Assembly (NCBI GenBank): GCA_902617465.1
Contig: CACMWO010000005.1
Span: 1 to 38,985, forward strand
Reading direction: 5' to 3'
Length of the DNA stretch: 38,985 bases
Source: an uncultured Alphaproteobacteria bacterium
GTDB lineage: Bacteria > Pseudomonadota > Alphaproteobacteria > HIMB59
Shown: one piece after another, positions 27,970 to 36,295 of the stretch
How the letters are laid out: the number at the start of each line of letters is the position of its first letter
Position numbering within the stretch: the first letter of the stretch is position 1
Made by a program: the position numbers and the translations under genes
Notes under the pieces: model-generated
What the model was told of the DNA's origin: nothing
Databases searched by the model: none
The model's input: only the letters and a program-made list of their open reading frames with translations

Positions 27970-29211
27970 TTATTTATATACTCTTTGACGTACTTTTTCT
28001 AAACGCTCAAGAATTTTGTCTCTTCTATCTGGGTTCACCATATACTCTTGAAAACCCTTCATTCCTTCAGAAGCCATTTCTGCAGGAGCATCTCTATCGT
28101 AAAATTGTGCCATAGCGTAAGCATTATTTAACATATTTAAACCTGCTTCTAAGAATGGATCTGGATCGACTTTAGAGCCACTATTGACAGGCAACTGTCC
28201 GAGAGTTTTATTCATCTCTTCTTGAACATCAGCTCTACTTAAAAAGATTAGGAATCTTTTTGCGTCTGTCTTGTTTTTTGCACCTGATGCAATATGCATT
28301 GTATCAGTTGGTGCTTCTTCAGCCATTGGAATACCTGGGGTTATCTCCGGAAATTGGAAAAAACCAAGATTATCATTAGTTAGTCCACCCTCTTTAAATA
28401 ACGCTACTGAGAAATTTCCCATGACATACATAGCAGCTTCTCCGTTTACCATTGGAGGAATTGCTTCCTGCCAAGCTAGCGAAGCATGATTTTCTAAAAA
28501 ATAACCTGGTTTGACTAATTCATCCCATTTATCAAATACAGCATGAACTTTAGGATCTGTGTATGGAACCTCTCCTTTTGTCAAAGCCATGTGAAATTCA
28601 TAACCATTAGTTCTTAAATTTAAATAGTCAAAAACACCAGCTGTTGTCCAAAGATACTTTGATCCAATTGTAATTGGAGTGATGCCTGCAGCTTTGAGTG
28701 TTGCACAAGCAGCTACAAATTCATCCCAAGTTGTTGGTACTGAGATGCCATTCGCTTCAAAAAGATCTTTTCTGTAATATACACCCCATTGATAATAAGT
28801 GTAAGGGATACCCCATTGTTTTCCGCCAATTGTCATTGGTTTTTTTGCGTGGGACATTCCTTCTGTCAAATTTCCATCAACCCAACCAGTATCAGACCAA
28901 ATATCAGATACGTCTTCTACAAGACCTGCTCTTACAAAAGGTAACATTCTGTTTCCTGCGTACCAGTTAAAAACATCTGGTGGATTTGTGGTTAAAAAAT
29001 TTCTAATTGCTTGTTTGTAACCCTCATGATCAAAGTTATTCACCTCGATAGTCACATCAGGATTTTCTTCTTGGAACTTATTAAAAGCCCATTCAAATGC
29101 AGCCTTAGGTGCTGGATCAGTTAAGTCAGTATTGATAACCAGCGTGCCTGCAAAAGCAGAAGAATAACCTAAGCTAGTTACAGCAATTATTGTAGCTAAG
29201 ATTTTTCTCAT
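27970..29211 (-). CDS. Sugar ABC transporter substrate-binding protein (family 1)
   Basis: Signal peptide MRKILATIIAVTSLGYSSAFAG preceded by GGAGG; GTLVINTDLTDPAPKAAFEWAFNKFQEENPDVTIEV. ORF track start 29235 is upstream of the likely start. Confidence 0.92.
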   Translation of the reverse strand: MRKILATIIAVTSLGYSSAFAGTLVINTDLTDPAPKAAFEWAFNKFQEENPDVTIEVNNFDHEGYKQAIRNFLTTNPPDVFNWYAGNRMLPFVRAGLVEDVSDIWSDTGWVDGNLTEGMSHAKKPMTIGGKQWGIPYTYYQWGVYYRKDLFEANGISVPTTWDEFVAACATLKAAGITPITIGSKYLWTTAGVFDYLNLRTNGYEFHMALTKGEVPYTDPKVHAVFDKWDELVKPGYFLENHASLAWQEAIPPMVNGEAAMYVMGNFSVALFKEGGLTNDNLGFFQFPEITPGIPMAEEAPTDTMHIASGAKNKTDAKRFLIFLSRADVQEEMNKTLGQLPVNSGSKVDPDPFLEAGLNMLNNAYAMAQFYDRDAPAEMASEGMKGFQEYMVNPDRRDKILERLEKVRQRVYK

Positions 29212-29361
29212 ATTTATTCCTCCTACAATTACCAATTTGAGATAATAAAGGTAATATTGTTATATAACGATGACAATATACAAGTAATTATCTACTATTA
29301 AAAATCAAAAATATAAGTATTTAAATTTCGAAAAATTTATTAAAGCTTAAAAATAAAGGTT

Positions 29362-30342
29362 TTAGTTGGATTTTGACAGATACTTTTCCCACTTCCAAGC
29401 AGTCATTAATATGGTTTTCAAATCTGAGTATTTAGGAGACCAATTTAATTCATCTTTAATTTTTTTATTATCAGCAATTAATTGCGTTGGATCTCCTTTT
29501 CTTCTAGCTGATATTTCAAAAGATATTTTAGTATTTGTGATTTTTTCAGCTAAATTAAATATTTCCATGACACTGAAACCTTGGCTATTGCCAATGTTGT
29601 AAATATCAGATTTTTTTGTTTGCATTAAATTTTCCAAAGATAGAAGGTGGGCTTCAGCAATGTCCATAACGTGTATATAGTCGCGTATGCAAGTTCCATC
29701 CTTTGTATCATAGTCGTCACCATAAATAGTAAAGTTTTCTCTTCTGCCTGACGCAGTTTGTAAAATGAGAGGAATAAGATGTGTTTCAGGTTTATGTCTC
29801 TCACCAATTGAGCCATCTATATGAGCTCCGCATGCATTAAAATATCTAAGTGAGATGTATTTAAAACCGTAAGCTTTGTCATAGTCTTTTAAAACTTTTT
29901 CGATAACGGCCTTTGTATTTCCGTAAGGGTTTACAGGAGATATCTTTTCATCCTCTGTAATAGGAATATTTTGTGGCTCTCCATATACTGCAGCAGTGGA
30001 AGAAAATATAAAGTTAAGAATTTTTAGTTCTAACATACAGTTAAGAAGATTAAGTGTATTAATTACGTTATTTTCATAATATTTCTTTGGATTAATATAA
30101 GACTCTCCAACATTTATCGATGAAGCAAAATGCATAACCACTTCATACTTATTTTCTTTAAGAATTTTATAGACGTGGTCTTTATTAGATAAATCACAAT
30201 TATGTAATTTGTAGTTTTGAGAATTTAATTCAAACCCGGTTGATAAGTTATCAAGTATTTCTATTTGGTAATCAGTATCTTGGAAGCGTTTTAACATATG
30301 AGAGCCTATATATCCTGCCCCGCCAACAACTAAGATTTTCAT
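29362..30342 (-). CDS. galE: UDP-glucose 4-epimerase
   Basis: ILVVGGAGYIGSHMLKRF, FSSTAAVYGEP, NPYGNTKAVIE, LRYFNACGA, RDYIHVMDIAEAH. Confidence 0.96.
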   Translation of the reverse strand: MKILVVGGAGYIGSHMLKRFQDTDYQIEILDNLSTGFELNSQNYKLHNCDLSNKDHVYKILKENKYEVVMHFASSINVGESYINPKKYYENNVINTLNLLNCMLELKILNFIFSSTAAVYGEPQNIPITEDEKISPVNPYGNTKAVIEKVLKDYDKAYGFKYISLRYFNACGAHIDGSIGERHKPETHLIPLILQTASGRRENFTIYGDDYDTKDGTCIRDYIHVMDIAEAHLLSLENLMQTKKSDIYNIGNSQGFSVMEIFNLAEKITNTKISFEISARRKGDPTQLIADNKKIKDELNWSPKYSDLKTILMTAWKWEKYLSKSN

Positions 30343-30446
30343 GAATTAACCTTATAATGGCTCATTAAAAATTTCATAGGAATAATTTTATTTTCAAATG
30401 AGACTAAAATAAATTGTTCAAAATTCATTAAAATGCAATAATTTTA

Positions 30447-31532
30447 TTGATTTCTATGATAAGCAAAAGTAGTAAGATTTCAGCAAAAGATTATGAGCTT
30501 TTCCTCAATTACTCTAAAGAATTAGGATTAGATCGAACAATGGTACAGGCAGCTGGGGGAAATACCTCGATCAAGGACGGCGATACAATGTGGATTAAGG
30601 CCTCTGGTAAATGGCTTATCGACACAGGTTCATCAGAAACAATGGTCGCAGTAAGTATTTCTAAAATTAAAGACGCTCTTAAAAATAATAACTGTTCTTA
30701 TGATGATATTCTAAAGTCAGTTGATTTAATAAATTCACCAAAAAGGCTTCGTCCATCAATTGAATCCCCAATGCATGCCATTCTTAATTTCAAATATATT
30801 TTTCATACACATGATATTTACGTTAATGCATTAGCTGTACAGAAAAATTCCCACATAAAATTTAAAGAGATACTTTCAGATCTTAATTGGAAATTTATAC
30901 CATATGTTAAACCTGGTATCGAACTCTGTCGTAAAATAATGGAAGTTAAGACACAGAAGGATGATATTTTTATATTAGAAAACCATGGTCTTATTATTTG
31001 TGGTGAAGATTTAAAGGAAATAAAAAAGCTAAATCAACTTGTTAGATATCGCCTAAAAGAATTCAATGATAAAACTAATATTGTCGATAAAAATAAATCT
31101 AATTTTAAAATTGTTAATCTAAAGAATACTGGATTTAAATTTTGTGAAGATAATCTAATCAATGAACTCGCCTTTCATCAACCTTGGATTGACAAACTTA
31201 CTACAGGGACGCTTCTACCTGATTTTTTAGTATTTCTTGGACCAAAACTTCTAGCTCTTGATCCAAAAGCTAATGGTTTTGTTGAGAAGCTAGATAAAAT
31301 ATCCAAAGAACCTTTACCCCTCAACTCATGTGTAATTTTAATTGGGCATGGCGTTATAATTCGTGATAATGCGTTAAGAGGAACAGTTGAAATAATTCGA
31401 TGTATATATGATTTGTTATGTCTGATACCAGATAATGTTGATCTTCAATATTTAAGTGAAAATGAAATTAGCTTTCTTTTAAATTGGGAAGCGGAACATT
31501 ATCGACAGAGTCAGAACAAAAAAATCTTATGA
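30447..31532 (+). CDS. Class II aldolase/adducin family protein
   Basis: AAGGNTSIKDGDTMWIKASGKWL, FHTHDIYVNAL, ILENHGLIICGEDL. Confidence 0.87.
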   Translation: MISMISKSSKISAKDYELFLNYSKELGLDRTMVQAAGGNTSIKDGDTMWIKASGKWLIDTGSSETMVAVSISKIKDALKNNNCSYDDILKSVDLINSPKRLRPSIESPMHAILNFKYIFHTHDIYVNALAVQKNSHIKFKEILSDLNWKFIPYVKPGIELCRKIMEVKTQKDDIFILENHGLIICGEDLKEIKKLNQLVRYRLKEFNDKTNIVDKNKSNFKIVNLKNTGFKFCEDNLINELAFHQPWIDKLTTGTLLPDFLVFLGPKLLALDPKANGFVEKLDKISKEPLPLNSCVILIGHGVIIRDNALRGTVEIIRCIYDLLCLIPDNVDLQYLSENEISFLLNWEAEHYRQSQNKKIL

Positions 31533-32812
31533 AAAAACCTAATTTCAGAAATAATATTGCTGTATTGGATATTGGTAAAACACATGCCAAGGTAATCTTA
31601 TTTGATGCTTATCATTTAAAAGAATTGGAGGTTTTTCAAACCGAAAATTTTATTTTGAATAACTCGTTGTATCCACACTTTGATATAGACTCGCTTAAAA
31701 ATTTTATCATCAATTCTTTAAGTAGTATTGCGGAAAAATACTTAGTTGACTCAATATTTGCATCAACTCATGGCGCATGTATAGCTTTGATGTCTAAAGG
31801 AGAACTAGCCCTTCCTGTTATTGATTATGAATTTGATGGTCCTGATAAACTAAAATCAGAGTACGACCGAATACGCCCATCATTTAATCAAACTGGTAGT
31901 CCACGCATGAGTGCTGGATTAAATCTTGGAGCACAATTATACTGGCAATATAAGTATTTTCCAAAAGAGTTTGCAAAGATTGATCAAATTTTATTTTGGC
32001 CACAATATTGGACCTATTGGTTAACCGGTATTTGTGCTAGTGAGATTAGCTATGCTACCTGTCATTCAGATTTATGGGATATTAAAGAGAACAAATTTGT
32101 TGAACTAAAAACTTTTGGCATTGAGTCAGATATTAGTTTTCCGCCCATAAAATCTGCATCAAATATACTTGGAAATTTGAGAAAAGAGTTGGCTAATAAA
32201 ACAGGCTTGTCTGAGAACACATCAGTTTATTGTGGGGCTCATGACTCAAGTTTAGCTTTAGTTTCAGCATATTTAAAAAGAGAATTACCTTGTTCAATAT
32301 TGTCAACAGGCACTTGGGTAACTCTTTTTTCATTAGGTTCAAACCAGATTGATATCTCGGAAAAACCTGGTCTAATGATCAGTTGCGATTGTTTTGGTAA
32401 CTTAGTTCCCAACTTCAGATTTCCTGGAGGAAAAATATATGAAAGACAAATTTCTAAAAAGAATAAGTCTTCTTTTAATCATGAAAATATCAATATATCG
32501 GATATAAGTCTCATTGATTTTGAAGATATAGAAAAGGCTAGGTTTGTAAATAAGGCATCTAATGAAGAAATAAATTTTCATGACATTGAATCAAATAAAG
32601 CAGAGGCAATAATCTCCGAATTACTTGCCAATCAAACATTGATTGGATTACAAGCAATAGGTTCAAAGGGACCAATTATTTGTTCAGGCCCTTTTGCGAA
32701 AAATAAAACATTTTTAGGTACTATCGAAAAAAAATGGGATTATCCTGTTATAGTTGAGGACAATCACCTTGGTATATGCAGAGGTATTGCTGACTTAGTA
32801 ACAAGAAAATAG
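31529..32812 (+). CDS. FGGY-family carbohydrate kinase
   Basis: AVLDIGKTHAKVILFDA, STHGACIAL, CGAHDSSLALVSAYL, STGTWVTLFS. ATG at 31529 overlaps the aldolase stop (ATGA). Confidence 0.85.
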   Translation: MKKPNFRNNIAVLDIGKTHAKVILFDAYHLKELEVFQTENFILNNSLYPHFDIDSLKNFIINSLSSIAEKYLVDSIFASTHGACIALMSKGELALPVIDYEFDGPDKLKSEYDRIRPSFNQTGSPRMSAGLNLGAQLYWQYKYFPKEFAKIDQILFWPQYWTYWLTGICASEISYATCHSDLWDIKENKFVELKTFGIESDISFPPIKSASNILGNLRKELANKTGLSENTSVYCGAHDSSLALVSAYLKRELPCSILSTGTWVTLFSLGSNQIDISEKPGLMISCDCFGNLVPNFRFPGGKIYERQISKKNKSSFNHENINISDISLIDFEDIEKARFVNKASNEEINFHDIESNKAEAIISELLANQTLIGLQAIGSKGPIICSGPFAKNKTFLGTIEKKWDYPVIVEDNHLGICRGIADLVTRK

Positions 32813-32817
32813 AAAAT

Positions 32818-33903
32818 TTAAGGTTTTAAAATAAATAGATTTGAGTCTGTCTCATCTGCAATAATGTATATATTGCCCATTTGGTCTATTTCTATGTCTC
32901 TGACTCTTCCAATTTGATCTTTGAAAATAATTTCTTCTTTCACAAATTTATTACCAATTCTGTGTAAAACAGATAGATACTGAAACTTAAGTGAAGATAC
33001 TAAAAGTGAATTTTGCCACTGAGGAAATGCATCACCATCATAAAATTTAATGCCACTTACCGCGATAGAGGGAACCCAAATAAATTCTGGTTTTAAAAAA
33101 CCAGGTTCCCAAGCATTACCATCTCCAATTTTAGTTCCAGAGTAATTTGTTCCTCCCCATCCTATTTTCTTCCAACCATAATTAGTACCTCCAACAACTT
33201 TACCTATAAAGTCTCCTCCTTTAGGTCCATGATTAGATATATAAATAGATTTAGTATGAGGATCCAAAGTCATCCCTTGAGGGTTTCTAACACCAATTTG
33301 AAATAACTCAGGAAGCCAATCATTACCCAATATGAAAGGATTATCTTTAGGATACTCACCATTTTTATGTATTCTGATTATTGAACCAATTGAATTTGAG
33401 AAGTCCTGAGCAATCATGCCTTTTCCTCTCTCACCAATGCTAACATAAAGGTAATCATCAAGTATTTCTATTCGAGAACCAAAGTGTTTACCATTACCAA
33501 AATATGGTAAAGCCTCATAAATAAGTTTTTCATTAATGAGCTTATTTTCTTTAAGCTCAGCAGAATACACTGCAGTTGTGTATTTGCCATTTTTCTTAAT
33601 TGAGCCGGTAACCCATATAAAATTCTTTTCACTTACAATATCTAAAAGCCCTCCTTGGCCATGTTGAACAAAAGGAATATTGTGATCAATTTTTGTTTGT
33701 GAATAATCGTTTGTATTTATAAGGAAGATTTCACCTGATTTTTGAGTGATCAATAAGTGATCATCTATCCAACTCATCCCCCAAGGATTATCCAGAGAAA
33801 CTTTGGTTTTTTCTAAAGTTTTTGAATATAAATGGGTACTGAAAAGTATTAAGAAACATAAAATAAATAAAAAAATAGTTTTAGAAAAAATTATTATCTT
33901 CAT
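32818..33903 (-). CDS. PQQ-dependent sugar (aldose) dehydrogenase family protein, secreted
   Basis: LDNPWGMSWIDDHLLITQKSGEIFLI, HGQGGLLDI, GVRNPQGMTLDPHTKSIYISNHGPKGGDFI, RVRDIEIDQMGNIYI. Confidence 0.9.
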   Translation of the reverse strand: MKIIIFSKTIFLFILCFLILFSTHLYSKTLEKTKVSLDNPWGMSWIDDHLLITQKSGEIFLINTNDYSQTKIDHNIPFVQHGQGGLLDIVSEKNFIWVTGSIKKNGKYTTAVYSAELKENKLINEKLIYEALPYFGNGKHFGSRIEILDDYLYVSIGERGKGMIAQDFSNSIGSIIRIHKNGEYPKDNPFILGNDWLPELFQIGVRNPQGMTLDPHTKSIYISNHGPKGGDFIGKVVGGTNYGWKKIGWGGTNYSGTKIGDGNAWEPGFLKPEFIWVPSIAVSGIKFYDGDAFPQWQNSLLVSSLKFQYLSVLHRIGNKFVKEEIIFKDQIGRVRDIEIDQMGNIYIIADETDSNLFILKP

Positions 33904-33943
33904 ACAGTCAGTAATAAACCGCCGGTTATAAACATTTTAACAG

Positions 33944-34978
33944 TTATTTTACACCAAGTTTTTTTTGAAGGTCACTTGAAGAAGTAGTGTATCTAAAAAC
34001 ATACTTTTTATCGCTATGACAATACTCAAACATTTTTTTAGCTGCAAGTGCAGCTTCATGAAATCCACTCAAGATTAACTTTAATTTACCAGGATAAATA
34101 CAAATATCTCCAACAGCAAAAACTCTTGGAACAGAAGTTTCAAAATTTTCAGTATTCACTGATATTAAATTTTTCTCTAAATTCAAACCCCAGTCTGCGA
34201 TTGGGCCTAATTCTATTTTTAAACCAAAAAAAGGGAATATTGCGTCAATATCGTCTATGGTTGTCTCATCATCAAGTGTCACTTTGACTTTACTGTTATC
34301 ATTTTTTTCAACCTTTTTTAAACTTCCCATATTGAAATTTACATTGCCTTTATCAACTAAAGACATAACTTTATTTACAGAGTCTTGAACTCCTTTAAAT
34401 TCTTTTCTTCTGTGTACCAAAGAAACTTTTTTGGCTATTCCTTGAAATCCCATTACATAATCCAGTGCAGAGTCACCACCACCAATTATTAAAATATTCT
34501 TATCTTGAAAATCAGATCTTTTTTTAACAGAGTAAAAAATATGTTTATTTTCTAGCTCCTGAGAACCCTCTGCAGGAAGCTTTCTTGGAACAAAACTACC
34601 TGCACCTGCTGCAATCACAAGAGACTTGCATTTAATGGATGTGCCCTTATCGGTTTCAACTAAAATATCATTATCATTTAAAGATATTTTAGAGGTTAAT
34701 TGATTGAGATGATAAGAGGGATTGAAAGGCTCAGCTTGTTTTATTAAATCATCGGTAAGTTCTTGGCCGGTAATAGCAGGCCTACTTGGAATATCATATA
34801 AATTTTTATCAGGATATAATTCTGCGCACTGCCCTCCTATTTTATCAAGGTTGTCGATTAAATGAGCCTTCATATCTAAAAGACCCAATTCAAAGACTTG
34901 AAACAGACCACATGGACCAGCACCGATAATAACAACGTCTGTTTCGTGGCTTCCGCCTGATTTAATAATATTGGTCAT
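33944..34978 (-). CDS. Ferredoxin/flavodoxin-NADP+ reductase (thioredoxin-reductase-like type)
   Basis: DVVIIGAGPCGLFQVFELGLLDMKAHLIDNLDKIGGQCAELYPDKNLYDIPSRP; ILIIGGGDSALDYV; VFAVGDICIYPGKLKLILSGFHEAALAA. Confidence 0.93.
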   Translation of the reverse strand: MTNIIKSGGSHETDVVIIGAGPCGLFQVFELGLLDMKAHLIDNLDKIGGQCAELYPDKNLYDIPSRPAITGQELTDDLIKQAEPFNPSYHLNQLTSKISLNDNDILVETDKGTSIKCKSLVIAAGAGSFVPRKLPAEGSQELENKHIFYSVKKRSDFQDKNILIIGGGDSALDYVMGFQGIAKKVSLVHRRKEFKGVQDSVNKVMSLVDKGNVNFNMGSLKKVEKNDNSKVKVTLDDETTIDDIDAIFPFFGLKIELGPIADWGLNLEKNLISVNTENFETSVPRVFAVGDICIYPGKLKLILSGFHEAALAAKKMFEYCHSDKKYVFRYTTSSSDLQKKLGVK

Positions 34979-35013
34979 GTCTTATTATTATAATAAATGT
35001 TACTTGAGTTAGA

Positions 35014-35106
35014 TTATTTGTTTCTTTTGTAAATATCAAAAACCATTATCGCTATTGCTAAAACTGCGCCAAATATACCCAATAAAAGCGAGGTTTCTAA
35101 AGTCAT
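35014..35106 (-). CDS. Small single-TM protein (30 aa), putative
   Basis: Own translation of an otherwise empty gap upstream of the reductase: MTLETSLLLGIFGAVLAIAIMVFDIYKRNK, one hydrophobic helix with a basic C-terminal tail. Confidence 0.45.
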   Translation of the reverse strand: MTLETSLLLGIFGAVLAIAIMVFDIYKRNK

Positions 35107-35182
35107 ATTTATAATCTAACCAGTTAACTCTATTATGGTAATCAATGCATTTCTAGTTTAAAAAAAAACTAGGAGAAATAAG

Positions 35183-36295
35183 GTGGGGGCAAAAAAGTCA
35201 GATTTTTTTGATTCAAGAGATAAATATTTATCATTTGTAAATTCTACCAACGAAAAAAGTCGAATAGCTTTTCAATTAGCGAAGTATTTAAAAAATTCTA
35301 AAATTACTAAGGATGCATTTAGAATTTTTGATGCTGGGACAGGAGATGGCTCAGTTATCTGCACATTGCTATCGGCTGTTCATGACAAATTCCCCGAAGA
35401 TCCAATTATAGTTGTTGGAAAAGAAATTAGTATCGATGATATTAACAGTCTTCTAAATTATCTTGGTTATAGATTTTTTGAACATAAGAATTTAGTTTTC
35501 TGTATAACAAATGCATCTTATAGAGAAATTAATGATAATCGATTCACAGATTGTAAATTAATTAAAAAAGAATTAGTTGGAAATTCAAGTTTTAGTTTCA
35601 ATCAGCAACTCATGAATATGGGTGAGGTTATAAGAAAAAATTGGGATATAAAAGAGGATACTTCTTCAACCATATTGAGACCGAAGCAAAAGACACTGAT
35701 GGTTATATATAGGAAGGATCAAAAAATTGCATTGAAGCATTTGATACCAAGTAAGTTAGAGAGTATTCCAAAGTTTTACGACTATATAATTGCATCTCAA
35801 GCTTTCAGGCTAAGATCTCCTTACGACAGAACACTTAAGCTAGTACTTATTCCATTATTAAAAATGTTAGATGTAAAAGGTCAGCTATTTTTTATTTATT
35901 CATCCGGAAATGATTTTTCAAAAAAGCTTCTCAAATTATTCTTTCCAAAAATTAATCCCTATCAATTTAGTGATCCCAAAAAATTTGTAGAAAGCCTGAA
36001 TAAAAAAATACCTCATTTTAGAAAAAAATTTAAAGTATCCATATCTTCATTTTTATTTTCATTTATAAACCTATCATTATCCTCTAAGAAAAAATTTTCA
36101 CCGATGAACTCTCTTGGATTATGGAATGCTATCACCTATGTTGGTCAAATATCCGAAAATGAACAAAAAAGTATTAAAATAAGTATTAATTTTCTAGATA
36201 AAATTAGCAATAGTGCAAAAAAACTTAAATTGCAATTTAGTGATTATCTTTTAAGATTTGAAAAGAATAATTTTAAAAGTCATTTGGATGAGTAA
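35183..36295 (+). CDS. SAM-dependent methyltransferase-like protein, function unknown
   Basis: FRIFDAGTGDGSVICTLL resembles class I methyltransferase motif I; GTG start; overlaps dddP by 8 nt. Confidence 0.55.
   Translation: MGAKKSDFFDSRDKYLSFVNSTNEKSRIAFQLAKYLKNSKITKDAFRIFDAGTGDGSVICTLLSAVHDKFPEDPIIVVGKEISIDDINSLLNYLGYRFFEHKNLVFCITNASYREINDNRFTDCKLIKKELVGNSSFSFNQQLMNMGEVIRKNWDIKEDTSSTILRPKQKTLMVIYRKDQKIALKHLIPSKLESIPKFYDYIIASQAFRLRSPYDRTLKLVLIPLLKMLDVKGQLFFIYSSGNDFSKKLLKLFFPKINPYQFSDPKKFVESLNKKIPHFRKKFKVSISSFLFSFINLSLSSKKKFSPMNSLGLWNAITYVGQISENEQKSIKISINFLDKISNSAKKLKLQFSDYLLRFEKNNFKSHLDE

Noticed and set aside
29254-29279. ATATTGT-N12-ACAATAT repeat upstream of the galactoside SBP
   Set aside because: Seven-bp AT-rich arms; not distinguishable from background.
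26168-29602. Small ORFs overlapping permeases, SBP and galE (26168-26356, 26312-26545, 27909-28115, 28271-28489, 28698-28970, 29366-29602)
   Set aside because: All overlap strongly supported genes and lack start or domain support.
33917-33930. AACCGCCGGTT palindrome between reductase and PQQ-type dehydrogenase genes
   Set aside because: Only about 4 stable base pairs and no U-tract, so not a convincing terminator.
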